Source: Bacteroidota bacterium (GTDB taxonomy: Bacteria > Bacteroidota > Bacteroidia > NS11-12g > UBA955). From it: DNA of 64,000 nt. A program made the translations under genes and the position numbers. This document shows positions 34,988-45,893 of this stretch, piece after piece. The notes under the pieces were generated by a model. That model was not told the origin of the DNA, did no database searches, and saw only the letters and a program-made list of their open reading frames with translations. Each line of letters starts with the position of its first letter. The first letter of the stretch is position 1. The stretch covers positions 186,001 to 250,000 of the forward strand of contig JAUXOK010000027.1 in the NCBI GenBank assembly GCA_030682255.1, written 5' to 3'.

Positions 34988-37945
34988 ATGAAAAATAAAG
35001 GATCAGTCATATTCATTGCCATTGTTCTTGCACTCACTTGCATTTACCAATTATCTTATACTTATGTTGTTCGTAAATTTGAAACAGAAGCTAGAGCTTT
35101 TGCTACAAAAGACAATAAGTTTGATAGTGAAAAATATAGAGAATACATAGATTCCTTGGGAAACAAAGAAATATTAAATCTTGGTTTTATTAAAAAGAAC
35201 TATTTTAAATCTAAAGAAACAGAACTTAAATTAGGTTTAGATTTACAAGGTGGTATGAACGTAATCCTTGAAGTTTCTAAAGGAGATGTTCTTAAAACAC
35301 TTGCAGGAAAACAAAATTCAAAGGATAATGCTTTAAAGTTAGCCATAGAAAAAACTCAAACATCTTATCAAAAAAGTGGTGGTAATTTTGTTGAAATATT
35401 TGCTAATAAATTTAAAGAAGTTGCTCCTTCAAGAAGTTTAGCATCTTTATTTGCTAATAGAGAAACCAAACAAATCACTTCATCTTCTTCAGACAAAGAA
35501 GTTATTGATTACTTAGAAAGAGAATTAAAAAGCAAATCAGATAACACAAGACAAGTAATTGAAGCTCGTTTAAGTTCAGGTAGTATCAGTCAACCCAATA
35601 TTCAGGAATTAGAAGGAGGTAGAATTTCTGTTGAACTACCAGGGGTTGATAATCCAAAAAGAATTAGAAAGCTATTAGAAGAAAGTGCAAGATTAGAGTT
35701 TTGGGAAGTATATGGCAATAATCCTAAAAATGAGTTTTTTGGTTACAAAAAAATATATGAGCCAATGAATTTTTTATATGCCCAAAAATTAAGTTTAGAC
35801 AAAGGTTTGAGTATTGAAGATTCATTAAAAATTAAAAGTGCCGATACAATTATTAATTTAGCAGTAAGAGACAGTGTTAAAAATGCTATTGTTAAAGAAA
35901 TAAATCAAAAAGATTCTTCGAAATTCCCATTTGCTGAAGCTGGTTTATATCCCTATCAAGATAGTAAAGGAAACATTGCAGAAGGTCCAGTTTTTGCTAT
36001 TGCAGAAAAAAGATTGATAAACAAAATCAACAAGATGTTAGAAGATGAGACTGTAGTTAAAAGTCTGCCAAAAAATTTGAAATTTGCTTGGGGTGCGGAT
36101 CCATTATCAAAAGAATCTGAAGTTTATCCTTTATACGCTTTAAAGGGCGGAAGAGATGGTGAAGCTTCTATGGGAAGTGGTGATGAAAATATGATTGCTG
36201 ATGCATTTCCAACAAATAATCCAAATAATGGTAGAGTTGAGGTTTCGATGAGTATGACGACTAAAGCGTCTAAAGATTGGAAAAATTTAACAACTTTAAA
36301 TGTTGGACAATATGTGGCAATCGTTTTAGATAACAAAGTTTTCTCAGCACCCGTTGTTAATGATCCAATTGCTGGCGGTCAATCTTCTATTAGTGGTAAT
36401 TTTTCAGTAGAAGATGCAACTGACTTAGCAAATGTATTAAAAGCTGGTAAATTACCAGCGCCAGCTCAAATTGTTGCCGAAGATGTTGTTGGACCAACTT
36501 TAGGAAAAGAATCAATTGCTAAGGGATTCAATTCATTTATTATCGGATTATTTGCAGTCGTTTTAATTATGATGTTGTATTACAGTGGCGCAGGGGTTGT
36601 TTCAGTTATTGCTGTTTTAGCTAATATTTTCTTTATCATTGGTATGCTTGCATCTGGTGGAGCAGCTCTAACATTACCTGGTATTGCAGGTATCGTTTTA
36701 ACAATAGGTATGGCGGTCGACTCAAATGTATTGATTTATGAGAGAATTAGAGAAGAACTGAGAGAAGGAAAAACATTGAAATTAGCCATTTCAAATGGAT
36801 ACAAAGCTGCATTATCTTCAATTATAGATGGAAACATAACTACATTGTTAGCTGGTGTCATTATGTTGTTTGTTGGTGCTGGTCCTGTTTATGGTTTTGC
36901 TATTACCTTAATCATAGGTATTATTACTTCATTATTTACCTCAATTTTAGTTAGCAGAATTATTATTGAAAATAGAGTTAACAAAGGTAAAAGTATTAGT
37001 TTTTCTAATAAGGGAACAGAAAACTTGCTAGTTAATTCAAATTATAATTTTATTGGTAATCGTAATAAATTCTATATTATATCTAGCATTGTTATCATAA
37101 TCGGTATGGGTGTATTAATTGCTAAAGGCGGATTAAGTGCAGGTATTGATTTCAAAGGCGGTTACGGTTATCAAATGCAGTTATCAAAAGGCGCAAATGT
37201 AACATCAATTAAAACTGCACTTGATAAAAACCTAAAAGGTAGTAGCAATGAGGTAAAAACCATTGGATCTGAAGGTAGATTCAAAATTGTAACTACATAC
37301 AAAATTAATGATGCTAATATTAAAGCTGACGATATTCAATCAGAAGTAGTTCAAGCATTAACTCCATTTGGTGCAACAGAAAAAAGTATATTAAGCAGCT
37401 CTGAAGTTGGACCAACCATTGCTTCAAATATAAGAACCAAATCTATGTGGGTTGTTATAGCTTCATTGGTTGTTATATTTATTTATATCATCATCAGATT
37501 TAAGAAAGTGAGTTTTGCAATCGGTGCAACCATCGCGTTATTCCATGATGTATTGATGGTTTTTGCATTGTTTGCTTTATTAGATGGCATTGTGCCTTTT
37601 TCAATCGAAATTGATCAAGCGTTTATTGCAGCTATATTAACTGTTGTTGGTTATTCTATCAATGACTCAGTAATTGTATTTGATAGAATTAGAGAATTCA
37701 TGACTGAATTCAGAAGTGAAACCAATATGGGGAAATTAATCAATAATGCCATTAACAAGACATTAAGCAGAACTTTATTAACTTCAGGCACTACTTTAAT
37801 TGTTGTACTTTGTTTATTTGTTTTTGGCGGTGAAGCACTGAAAGGATTCTCATTAGCCTTGTTAATTGGAATTGGGGTTGGAACATATTCATCCATCTGT
37901 ATTGCAGCACCAATTGTTGTAGATTTGTTCAAGAAAAAACAATAA
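34988..37945 (+). CDS. secDF: Fused protein-export subunits SecD-SecF
   Basis: The 985-residue protein joins SecD (about 1-670) and SecF (about 690-985). SecD shows LGLDLQGGMNVILEV, the periplasmic P1 domain (VEARLSSGSISQPNIQELEGGRISVELPG region) and six helices with GIVLTIGMAVDSNVLIYERIREE. SecF shows GIDFKGGYGYQM and VGYSINDSVIVFDRIRE. Both halves keep the conserved Asp of transmembrane helix 4 used in proton coupling. It pulls exported proteins through SecYEG using the proton motive force. The fusion is usual in Bacteroidota. Transcription ends at the hairpin at 37967. Confidence 0.97.
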   Translation: MKNKGSVIFIAIVLALTCIYQLSYTYVVRKFETEARAFATKDNKFDSEKYREYIDSLGNKEILNLGFIKKNYFKSKETELKLGLDLQGGMNVILEVSKGDVLKTLAGKQNSKDNALKLAIEKTQTSYQKSGGNFVEIFANKFKEVAPSRSLASLFANRETKQITSSSSDKEVIDYLERELKSKSDNTRQVIEARLSSGSISQPNIQELEGGRISVELPGVDNPKRIRKLLEESARLEFWEVYGNNPKNEFFGYKKIYEPMNFLYAQKLSLDKGLSIEDSLKIKSADTIINLAVRDSVKNAIVKEINQKDSSKFPFAEAGLYPYQDSKGNIAEGPVFAIAEKRLINKINKMLEDETVVKSLPKNLKFAWGADPLSKESEVYPLYALKGGRDGEASMGSGDENMIADAFPTNNPNNGRVEVSMSMTTKASKDWKNLTTLNVGQYVAIVLDNKVFSAPVVNDPIAGGQSSISGNFSVEDATDLANVLKAGKLPAPAQIVAEDVVGPTLGKESIAKGFNSFIIGLFAVVLIMMLYYSGAGVVSVIAVLANIFFIIGMLASGGAALTLPGIAGIVLTIGMAVDSNVLIYERIREELREGKTLKLAISNGYKAALSSIIDGNITTLLAGVIMLFVGAGPVYGFAITLIIGIITSLFTSILVSRIIIENRVNKGKSISFSNKGTENLLVNSNYNFIGNRNKFYIISSIVIIIGMGVLIAKGGLSAGIDFKGGYGYQMQLSKGANVTSIKTALDKNLKGSSNEVKTIGSEGRFKIVTTYKINDANIKADDIQSEVVQALTPFGATEKSILSSSEVGPTIASNIRTKSMWVVIASLVVIFIYIIIRFKKVSFAIGATIALFHDVLMVFALFALLDGIVPFSIEIDQAFIAAILTVVGYSINDSVIVFDRIREFMTEFRSETNMGKLINNAINKTLSRTLLTSGTTLIVVLCLFVFGGEALKGFSLALLIGIGVGTYSSICIAAPIVVDLFKKKQ

Positions 37946-37966
37946 ATTAATTAAATTTTTGATAAC

Positions 37967-37994
37967 AAAAAAGCCTCTTTATTGAGGCTTTTTT
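37967..37994 (+). terminator. Terminator after secDF
   Basis: AAAAAAGCCTC and GAGGCTTTTTT form an 11-bp stem around TTTATT, ending in a T-run. Confidence 0.88.
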
Positions 37995-38072
37995 GTTGGT
38001 ATATTGTGGATTCTAAATTAGGTTATAAACCTCAAAATGATTAAATTGCAATGTTTTTAAAATAATATAAAT

Positions 38073-40667
38073 ATGGATCAAAACCCTGATGAAAATTTTG
38101 TAGAAAGAATCATTCCGATTAATATAGAAGACGAAATGAAAACTGCTTACATAGACTATTCAATGTCTGTAATAGTTAGCAGAGCTTTGCCTGATGTTAG
38201 AGACGGATTAAAACCTGTACACAGAAGAGTGTTGTTTGGTATGACAGAATTAGGTTTAGCACCCAACAGACCCTATAAAAAATCTGCTCGTATCGTTGGA
38301 GAAGTTTTAGGAAAGTATCACCCACATGGTGATTCATCTGTTTATGATACCATGGTTAGAATGGCTCAAGAATGGAGTTTGCGTTACACGATGGTTGACG
38401 GACAAGGAAACTTTGGTTCAATTGATGGTGACTCAGCGGCAGCTATGCGTTATACAGAAGCAAGATTGAAAAAAATTGCGGAAGAAATGCTAAATGATCT
38501 TGAAAAAGATACAGTTGATTTTAGACCAAATTTTGATGATTCATTAAAAGAGCCTTCTGTTTTACCTTCCAAAATACCCAATTTATTGGTAAATGGGGCA
38601 TCAGGGATAGCTGTTGGTATGGCGACTAACATGGCGCCACACAACCTTTCGGAATCTATTGATGCTATTTCAGCCTACATTGATAACCGAGATATCAGTA
38701 TCTCAGAATTGATGCAATATATAAAAGGACCTGATTTTCCAACAGGTGCTATCATTCATGGAACAGATGGAATTCGTTCTGCTTTTGAAACTGGAAGAGG
38801 CAGAATTATGATGAGAGGTAAAACTGAAATCGAAACTTTAACAAATGGTAAAGAACAAATTATTGTAACTGAGGTTCCTTATCAAGTGATGCCAAATCAA
38901 ATCATTACAAGAGCGGTTGATTTGGTTCAGGAAAAAATAATTGATGGTATTGTAAGTGTTAGAGATGAGTCAGGAAGACAGGGTATGCGTTTGGTTTTTG
39001 AATTAAGAAAAGACGCCATTGCCAATGTTATCTTAAATCAATTGTATAAATACACACCTTTACAATCTTCTTTCTCTGTAAACAATATTGCTTTGGTAAA
39101 TGGTCGTCCTGAGATGTTGAATCTTAAAGACATGATTACTCATTTTGTGGCACATAGACACGAAATAGTTGTACGTAGAACCAAGTTTGATTTATCTGAA
39201 GCTAAGAAAAGAGCTCATATTATAGAAGGTTTATTAATTGCTTTAGATAATTTGGATGCTGTAATTGCCTTGATAAGAAATTCAAAAAATGGGGATGAAG
39301 CCAAAGAAGGTTTGATGTCTAATTTTAATTTGACTGAAATTCAATCAAAAGCAATTCTTGATTTAAGATTGCAGCGTTTAACAGGATTGGAACGTCAAAA
39401 AATCAAAGAAGAGTTTGATGAACTAATGAAATTGATTACTTATTTAGAATCTATATTGAACGATGAAGCTTTAAGGTACACAATTATTAAAGATGAGTTG
39501 AAAGAAATGAAGGAGAAATATGGCGATGATAGAAGAACTTTAATCGAACACAGTGCAGGTGAAATTGATATTGAAGATTTAATTCCGAATGAAAAAGTTG
39601 TTTTAACTATTTCTCACATGGGCTACATCAAACGTACCAATTTGAATGAGTATAAAGAACAAAATAGAGGAGGAAGAGGCAATAAAGGTGTTGCTCATAG
39701 AGACGAAGATTTTGTTGAATATTTATTTGTTGCCAACACCCACAACTATCTATTGTTTTTTACCGAACAAGGTAGATGTTTCTGGATGAAAGTATATGAA
39801 CTACCAGAAGGTGGAAAAACTACCAAAGGAAGAGCCATTCAAAATTTAATTGCAATTCCAAAAGAAGATACCATCAAAGCATTCTTAAATATTGAAAACT
39901 TAAAAGACAAAGAATACTTAGACCAACATAATATCATCTTATGTACTAAAAAAGGTATTATTAAAAAAACTACTCTTGAAGCATATTCTAGACCAAGAGC
40001 AAATGGAATCAATGCCATTACAGTTAGAGAAGGTGATGAATTATTATCAGCAAAATTAACTAATGGTAATTGCGAAATCATTATGGCTAAAAAATCAGGA
40101 AAAGCTATTCGTTTCAACGAAAGTTTAGTTAGACCAATGGGAAGAAATGCCAGTGGTGTTAAAGGTGTAACATTAGAATCCGTTAAAGATGAAGTAATTG
40201 GCATGTTGGCAATTGATAAAGATAAACTTAAAGAAACAACTGTTTTAGTAGTTGCAGACAAAGGTTATGGCAAACGTTCATATTTAGTAGATCCAGAAAC
40301 TGGAGAGGATGAATACAGAGTAACAGGTAGGGGAGGAAAAGGTGTAAAAACGTTGAACATAACCGAAAAAACTGGTGATTTAATATCTATATCGAATGTA
40401 ACCGATGAAGATGGCTTGATGATAATCAACAAATCTGGTTTAACCATTAGATTAAGAGTTGATAGTTTAAGGACTATGGGAAGAGCTACTCAGGGTGTTA
40501 AATTAATCAATATTAAAAATAATGATTCTATAGCTTCGGTTGCTGTTGTTCCTGTTGAAGAAGAGGAAGAAGAAATATTGTTAGATGAAAATGGAGAAGT
40601 CATTGTAAAACCAATAATTAATGAAGAGCCACCATCAGAAGGAGATAATGGCACAACAATTGAATAA
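38073..40667 (+). CDS. gyrA: DNA gyrase subunit A
   Basis: The 864-residue protein has the breakage-reunion domain with catalytic Tyr128 in [10 protein letters not shown], and a six-blade C-terminal wrapping domain starting near [16 protein letters not shown]. The GyrA box appears as [10 protein letters not shown]. The quinolone-resistance region reads [10 protein letters not shown], with Ser88 and Asp92 at the positions of E. coli Ser83 and Asp87, so no classical resistance change is present. A long acidic tail ([14 protein letters not shown] and onward) ends the protein. The box and tail favour GyrA over ParC. A TPR gene follows after 20 bp. Confidence 0.95.
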   Translation: MDQNPDENFVERIIPINIEDEMKTAYIDYSMSVIVSRALPDVRDGLKPVHRRVLFGMTELGLAPNRPYKKSARIVGEVLGKYHPHGDSSVYDTMVRMAQEWSLRYTMVDGQGNFGSIDGDSAAAMRYTEARLKKIAEEMLNDLEKDTVDFRPNFDDSLKEPSVLPSKIPNLLVNGASGIAVGMATNMAPHNLSESIDAISAYIDNRDISISELMQYIKGPDFPTGAIIHGTDGIRSAFETGRGRIMMRGKTEIETLTNGKEQIIVTEVPYQVMPNQIITRAVDLVQEKIIDGIVSVRDESGRQGMRLVFELRKDAIANVILNQLYKYTPLQSSFSVNNIALVNGRPEMLNLKDMITHFVAHRHEIVVRRTKFDLSEAKKRAHIIEGLLIALDNLDAVIALIRNSKNGDEAKEGLMSNFNLTEIQSKAILDLRLQRLTGLERQKIKEEFDELMKLITYLESILNDEALRYTIIKDELKEMKEKYGDDRRTLIEHSAGEIDIEDLIPNEKVVLTISHMGYIKRTNLNEYKEQNRGGRGNKGVAHRDEDFVEYLFVANTHNYLLFFTEQGRCFWMKVYELPEGGKTTKGRAIQNLIAIPKEDTIKAFLNIENLKDKEYLDQHNIILCTKKGIIKKTTLEAYSRPRANGINAITVREGDELLSAKLTNGNCEIIMAKKSGKAIRFNESLVRPMGRNASGVKGVTLESVKDEVIGMLAIDKDKLKETTVLVVADKGYGKRSYLVDPETGEDEYRVTGRGGKGVKTLNITEKTGDLISISNVTDEDGLMIINKSGLTIRLRVDSLRTMGRATQGVKLINIKNNDSIASVAVVPVEEEEEEILLDENGEVIVKPIINEEPPSEGDNGTTIE

Positions 40668-40687
40668 GTAAAATATATAAACCCATT

Positions 40688-41983
40688 ATGATAAATTATA
40701 AATTAATATTTTCAATGATTGGTCTGATGTTAATCATACATCCTATGACCCTAAGCAGTCAAACTGGCAAACTTAAAAATGTGGAACTTACAATGAGTGG
40801 AAGCGACCCCAATTTAATCGATGCAAAGTATAATATTGACTTGGCTTATAACCATGAAACCACTAAAAATATGGCTTCAATGTGGGGTTGGAGAGGAGTT
40901 GTTTATGCAATGATTGCCGCATCTAATGACAATGAAGTAAAAAGTTTAAATACTGATAATTCGGCAGCATTAATTTCTGGACAATCTTTTGTTAATTATT
41001 TTACTTTTCCTGAAAATGAGCAAAAGAAATTTAGTGCTTTAGATTATGCATCAGCTTATGTTGTTTCTGCAATAATCGATTGTTTCAACGAAGGGGTTTC
41101 AGCATCCATGGATAAAGGTAAATTTAGTACAGTAAAACAATATATGGATATTGTAGAAACATTATTAGTTTATGATAAAGAAGAAAAACTTAAGGGCAAA
41201 ATTAGCAAAGAAAAAGCTTTGTTAATCACTTGGCAATCAGCCTATAATGACAGTTTAGTAGATCAAGAAATGATTTATCTTCAAAAATTAATTGATATTC
41301 CTAATTATATGAATTCGTATGTGTTTGTTAGGATGAGTGAAATATATATGAATCAAAAGAATTATGAAAAAGCAGTTTCATATTTAGAGCAGGGTAGAAC
41401 TAAAATTCCAAGCAAAGCAAGTGAATTTTTAAATCAACAAATAAATATTGAAATAGAACGCAATAATATAGAAAGTTTAATCGTTAAATTCTCTGAGGGT
41501 ATTCAAAATGATCCAGAAAATAAAGAATACTACTTTTCAAGAGGTGTTGCATATCATCAATTGAAATCAGAAGAGAGAAATAAACAAGAACTTGCAATTA
41601 AGAATGGAGAAAATCCTTCAAAAGAAAAGTATTATTTTAATATGGGTTTAAAAGATTATGCTCAAGCAATCAAACTTGACCCAGGTTATACTGATGCGTT
41701 GAATAATGAAGCAATTTTATTATTAGATTCTGCTGATTATATTTATAAACTTAGAACACGTGTTAGTTCATCAGAATATTCTAAATATGATAAATTATCA
41801 ATTAATTTGTATCAGCAAGTTGTACAAAAGCTTGTTGCACTTTATGATATGAATTACAAGAAAGATCAAGACTTGGTAGAACTTTTAAAATCAATTAAAA
41901 GTATATACGCTAAGTTGAATGATGAAGATAATCGTTTGAAATACGATACACTTTATAAACAAGAAAAGAAGAAGTTAGATTAA
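40688..41983 (+). CDS. TPR-repeat exported protein
   Basis: The 431-residue protein has a signal peptide (about 1-26) and a helical body with tetratricopeptide-like units. Examples are YVFVRMSEIYMNQKNYEKAVSYLEQG, ENKEYYFSRGVAYHQLKSE and YYFNMGLKDYAQAIKLDPGYTDALNN. It probably acts as a periplasmic scaffold. It begins 20 bp after gyrA and is likely co-transcribed; the shared mRNA ends at a 16-bp hairpin directly after the stop. Similar proteins sit downstream of gyrA in other Bacteroidota, to my recollection, but no function is known. Confidence 0.75.
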   Translation: MINYKLIFSMIGLMLIIHPMTLSSQTGKLKNVELTMSGSDPNLIDAKYNIDLAYNHETTKNMASMWGWRGVVYAMIAASNDNEVKSLNTDNSAALISGQSFVNYFTFPENEQKKFSALDYASAYVVSAIIDCFNEGVSASMDKGKFSTVKQYMDIVETLLVYDKEEKLKGKISKEKALLITWQSAYNDSLVDQEMIYLQKLIDIPNYMNSYVFVRMSEIYMNQKNYEKAVSYLEQGRTKIPSKASEFLNQQINIEIERNNIESLIVKFSEGIQNDPENKEYYFSRGVAYHQLKSEERNKQELAIKNGENPSKEKYYFNMGLKDYAQAIKLDPGYTDALNNEAILLLDSADYIYKLRTRVSSSEYSKYDKLSINLYQQVVQKLVALYDMNYKKDQDLVELLKSIKSIYAKLNDEDNRLKYDTLYKQEKKKLD

Positions 41984-41985
41984 TC

Positions 41986-42022
41986 ATTTAATAAGCCATT
42001 ATATAGTAATGGCTTATTAAAT
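41986..42022. terminator. Long symmetrical hairpin between convergent genes
   Basis: A perfect 16-bp stem, ATTTAATAAGCCATTA against its complement, encloses TATAG. It starts 2 bases after the TPR gene stop and faces a leftward gene, so it can serve both strands. It lacks a long T-run. Confidence 0.7.
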
Positions 42023-42090
42023 ATCTATATTAGTTAACATAATATAAATTATAAGACAATTAGGGTATTAAATTAATATTTCAATATAGC

Positions 42091-42540
42091 TCACAAAATT
42101 TCTAATATCTGATACTTTAATCCATTAAACTCAAAATAAGTCTGACTTATATTCATAGCTTTAATTATAGGTGAATTTATTGAAACTGAAAAATATTCAA
42201 TTTGATTGACTTGAATAATGCCAACTGGTAAACCAATAAAAAATAATCTCAAATTTGTTTTAATGATGGCGCCAATTGAAATTGATTTTAATTCTATAGG
42301 TTTGATTTGATTCAATAAAGTTAATTGTTTTAATAACTCTCCCTTTTGATGATTTAATTTTTCTTGTTCATGATGCATTAAAGCCTTAAATGTCTCATGT
42401 TTATCTCCTGCTGTGCTTTTTGTATCAGTTGAAATAGACTCATTTATTGAACTTAAAGACAGGTTTATTTCATCTAGTTTATTTATAACTATAGAATTTG
42501 ATTTTGATAATAAATCTTTTTTTAATTGAATTACATCCAT
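42091..42540 (-). CDS. Gre-factor-like coiled-coil protein
   Basis: The 149-residue protein has an N-terminal helical hairpin (about 1-75) whose middle carries STDTKSTAGDKHET. This resembles the tip motif of a Bacteroidota family related to GreA/GreB (often mislabelled 3-oxoacyl-ACP synthase). A small beta-rich C-terminal domain follows, like the FKBP-like Gre domain. Gre factors enter the RNA polymerase channel and rescue backtracked complexes; whether this protein does so is not established. Its ATG overlaps the TAA of the large T9SS gene upstream (TAATG), so it is translated from the same mRNA. Confidence 0.65.
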   Translation of the reverse strand: MDVIQLKKDLLSKSNSIVINKLDEINLSLSSINESISTDTKSTAGDKHETFKALMHHEQEKLNHQKGELLKQLTLLNQIKPIELKSISIGAIIKTNLRLFFIGLPVGIIQVNQIEYFSVSINSPIIKAMNISQTYFEFNGLKYQILEIL

Positions 42541-45335
42541 TATTGTTTGTTTATTTTAAAAGATCTAATATAGTTTTGGTTTAATATTTTAACTAAATAT
42601 AAGCCATTGGGAAAACTATTTAATTTTAAAGTCAATAGTTCATCATGATGATATTCATGATAAACAATTTTACCTTCCGAACTCATGATTTCAATCAAGT
42701 AAAGACTTTTAATTGGATTTGAATTTATAAAATTTATATTTAAAAAATCATCAAATGGATTGGGAAAAATTATAATCTGATTTATTTCTTGGCTTTTGCT
42801 ACAATTTATTAAAACTATATCCGGGTTAAATCCATGAATTTTTCCTCTCAACTGATAATCTGAATAAATGTTGTTTACGGAAATCAAGTAATTATTTAAA
42901 CTAAGTTGTGTATTTAAACTTTCTATAAATTGCCATTCATTATTGATTAAACCAAAAAGTGATATTTGGCTATGTTTTTTTAATAAATCACTTGATAAAT
43001 ATACTTTAATTTGATTGTTATTACAATTAATATCTATCTCATCAAAACTTAATGTTAAACACAAAACATCATGTGTTATAGTATCTTGAATGAAACAGTT
43101 ATTGGATGGATTTGTAACCCTTAATGTCATTGAATATGTTCCAGGATTGTTATAAACCACCCAACCTGGATTTGTTAGAAAAACGCCAACTGAGTCTGAT
43201 GGATTACCACCTTCAAATTGCCAATTATAAGAATAGTTAGTTGGATTTAAGTTAGAGCTACTCCATTCTAAAGAATCATTACACAAGTTGTTGTTGGTAA
43301 ATATGTCCTCCTTGATTGGTAAATCAAAATAACTGATAGAAAGTGTGTCTAATAGTTTGCAACCTGATACTGTATCAATTATTGTAACATACTTAATATC
43401 ATTTCCTAAAATAAGAGTCTCTATAGTAGGAGTTCTAATATTATCAGGCACCCAATTATAAACAGTATGAATATTGTTTTGTATGGGTAAGAAACCAAGA
43501 TTAACAGTAGCGTTTAAGCAAAAAGAAGTATCTGGACCTACGTTTGAAATTGGGATATAAAATGAAATTGTATCAAAAACACCTTGACTAAGATTAAAAT
43601 AACTACCACTTCCATTTATTTGGAGTTTCTTTCCTCTTACCATATATATGTTATTGCCACTTAATGGAAAAGTATCAGTAAATGAACTATTAATAGTTGT
43701 ACCTATTTCAGTAAATGCGCTATCAATATGCTTAGCTCTGAAAATAATAAATTGATTTACAGATGTGTCTGATGGATTCATCCAAGTTAAAATAAATCTG
43801 TTATTGCAACTATCTTGTCTAATAACTAAATCAGTTATAGGCTCTACAACATTTTGCCTGGTGGTTGGGTCGCCCATTAATGCCGGATGAATTTGAAGGT
43901 AACCTATTGATGTAGTAGGATATAAATAATCGAAAGTGGATGTATTGAAGTTGTTTTGAGTTCTTAAAGTACTGTAACCAATTGTTTCACCTAATCCCAT
44001 ATGATGAAAAAACCAATGAGGCCTTCCTACCCAAAAAGAATTTAAAACATGGCCTTTAGCTGCTAGTGGAGCTCTTAAAAAATTATTAGTATTATCCCAA
44101 TCACCAAAATAACTACCAAACAAACCTGTAAATACTGTTTTTAATTCTTGTGTTGATGATGCCATTTGGGCTGTAGTAGCTATTCCAGATGCATTTGTAT
44201 AACTACCAGCTCCAAAGCCATAGCTCCATTGGTAAGATTGAGTATTTAAAGTTGTTAAATAATCGAGATTAAAACAAGAATCATAGTGAATTAATGGAGC
44301 TGTATTTCTATACGCATTGCCAGCAAAATGTTCGTCAAAGTATGGATAAGGATAATTTAATATACCAAAATTATCTTCTATTAAACATCTAGGAATAGAA
44401 GTGAATTTTAAATGTTTGTAATCATGGTTTTTATTAAAATATCTTTTGAGTAACTCCCTTTCTGTTTCAGTAAATGATGTAAAATCTGATAAATCAATTC
44501 TTCCAACACCAAGTTCAACTAAAGTAGGTATTGTAGTTTGATCAAATTTACCATCAGAAGGATTGTTATTGTTTGCAGACCTTGCACCTGAATTATTGGT
44601 TACAGTATTATCTGTCCAATTTGAATTATCAATATCACCATAATAAATATCAGCAGGCCAAGCCCCTTCATGACTAGGAGGTCCAAAAGTTGTATGACCG
44701 TCTGGGGGCATTATACCTGAAGAACTAAAATTGCCTGAATAAGGCACCGCAACATCCCCAATTAAACAAACGCTTTTAACCTGACTAGGGCTAGCGTTAT
44801 ATTCATTGACAATATAAGTTTTGATTGAAGAAACAGTCGTACTTGGCGAAACCCAGAATACTTTCGTAAACCATCCATCTCCAATTAAATCATTTCTGAA
44901 AGTTCTTAAATCATTAGTTAAAAAAACGCGATGTGTGCTATCAATAATTAATAAAATAGTACCTCTTTGTTTCGTTGGTAAAACTCTATGCCCTGCATGA
45001 ATATAACCTTGAATCGAATATCCATCTCGTCCGGTATCTTTTTCAAATCGATACTCAAAATGACTACCTGTTATTATGGTGTCACTAAAGGAGGTATCAT
45101 TAGAATTTAAGGTTTTAAAGACACTGCCCCAAGCATAAGCATCTTTGTTTTTTCTAAACACTCTTAGCCCAATAGATGTAGGAGGCGGATTTTTCCATTT
45201 AAAATCAAGAATTGATGATGATGAATTGTAATATCTAGATGAACATGTTACTTCTAAATTATAATCTCTAATATTTTGCGATATTAAATGTATAAACAAA
45301 AAATATAAAGATATGCTAGAAAGTAGTTTTTTCAA
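42540..45335 (-). CDS. Large T9SS-secreted protein with C25-like fold, probably inactive
   Basis: The 931-residue protein has a signal peptide (about 1-20) and a region (about 125-480) that follows the layout of gingipain-type C25 domains. It shows TILLIIDSTHRVFLTNDLRTF, SVCLIGDVAVPYSG, ADIYYGDID and LVELGVGRIDLSD. Where C25 peptidases have the catalytic GHG and a later Cys, this protein reads GSYFGDWDNT and NSFWVGRPHW, so the dyad seems lost. Fn3/PKD-like domains follow, then a T9SS sorting domain (about 855-931, IIFPNPFDDFLNINF). It starts a leftward unit with the Gre-like gene. A minus-strand TAAATTTG lies at 45362-45355. Confidence 0.7.
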   Translation of the reverse strand: MKKLLSSISLYFLFIHLISQNIRDYNLEVTCSSRYYNSSSSILDFKWKNPPPTSIGLRVFRKNKDAYAWGSVFKTLNSNDTSFSDTIITGSHFEYRFEKDTGRDGYSIQGYIHAGHRVLPTKQRGTILLIIDSTHRVFLTNDLRTFRNDLIGDGWFTKVFWVSPSTTVSSIKTYIVNEYNASPSQVKSVCLIGDVAVPYSGNFSSSGIMPPDGHTTFGPPSHEGAWPADIYYGDIDNSNWTDNTVTNNSGARSANNNNPSDGKFDQTTIPTLVELGVGRIDLSDFTSFTETERELLKRYFNKNHDYKHLKFTSIPRCLIEDNFGILNYPYPYFDEHFAGNAYRNTAPLIHYDSCFNLDYLTTLNTQSYQWSYGFGAGSYTNASGIATTAQMASSTQELKTVFTGLFGSYFGDWDNTNNFLRAPLAAKGHVLNSFWVGRPHWFFHHMGLGETIGYSTLRTQNNFNTSTFDYLYPTTSIGYLQIHPALMGDPTTRQNVVEPITDLVIRQDSCNNRFILTWMNPSDTSVNQFIIFRAKHIDSAFTEIGTTINSSFTDTFPLSGNNIYMVRGKKLQINGSGSYFNLSQGVFDTISFYIPISNVGPDTSFCLNATVNLGFLPIQNNIHTVYNWVPDNIRTPTIETLILGNDIKYVTIIDTVSGCKLLDTLSISYFDLPIKEDIFTNNNLCNDSLEWSSSNLNPTNYSYNWQFEGGNPSDSVGVFLTNPGWVVYNNPGTYSMTLRVTNPSNNCFIQDTITHDVLCLTLSFDEIDINCNNNQIKVYLSSDLLKKHSQISLFGLINNEWQFIESLNTQLSLNNYLISVNNIYSDYQLRGKIHGFNPDIVLINCSKSQEINQIIIFPNPFDDFLNINFINSNPIKSLYLIEIMSSEGKIVYHEYHHDELLTLKLNSFPNGLYLVKILNQNYIRSFKINKQ

Positions 45336-45451
45336 ATTAAATGATGATAGTACGCAAATTTAGTTAGTTTGGTTTAACTAATCAAAAATATCATATATTT
45401 CATTTGCACAGTTGGTTGAAATTTTTTCTAAAAATAATCATTGTTTTGTTA

Positions 45452-45459
45452 TAATTTTG
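45452..45459 (+). promoter_or_regulatory. Promoter -7 element for the DUF3127/M42 unit
   Basis: TAATTTTG matches TAnnTTTG, 20 bases before the DUF3127 start codon. Confidence 0.55.
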
Positions 45460-45478
45460 CTTTTTAATTATTAAAATC

Positions 45479-45883
45479 ATGGAAGTATCAGGAAAAATCA
45501 AAGTATTAGACGAAACAAAAACCGTTGGAGCAAGCAATTTCAGAAAAAGAGACTTAGTTATTGAAACCAATGAACAATATCCTCAGTTTATATCAATTAG
45601 TTTCATTCAAGACAGATGTGATTTACTAAATGGATTTAATAAAGGTGAAAATGTAAAAGTTGCTATCAATTTAAAAGGTAGAGAATGGCAAAGTCCTCAA
45701 GGTGAAACCAAATATTTCAATGATATTCAAGGTTGGAGAATCGAAAGAGTAAGTGCTGAAGGTTCTAGCAATGCGAATAATTCAAATAACAACAATGCTA
45801 CTCCTCCAAGTTTCAATGAAACTACTACAACTTTTGAAAATGAAGTTTCTCAAGAGTCTCAAACTGACGATTTGCCATTTTAA
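45479..45883 (+). CDS. DUF3127 family protein
   Basis: The 134-residue protein starts MEVSGKIKVLDETKTVG and carries FRKRDLVIETNEQYPQFISI and GREWQSPQGETKYFNDIQGW. These are the conserved parts of DUF3127, a small Bacteroidota family with an OB-fold-like look. The last 40 residues are a low-complexity Ser/Asn tail ending in an acidic, hydrophobic tip (DDLPF). The same tail form is used by single-stranded DNA-binding proteins to recruit partners, so a nucleic-acid role is plausible. It is followed after 10 bp by the M42 peptidase gene. Confidence 0.88.
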   Translation: MEVSGKIKVLDETKTVGASNFRKRDLVIETNEQYPQFISISFIQDRCDLLNGFNKGENVKVAINLKGREWQSPQGETKYFNDIQGWRIERVSAEGSSNANNSNNNNATPPSFNETTTTFENEVSQESQTDDLPF

Positions 45884-45893
45884 TTGAACTTTA

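Noticed and set aside
39839-40261. 140-codon frame antisense to gyrA
   Set aside because: It is fully contained in gyrA; composition is typical of a reverse-strand shadow.
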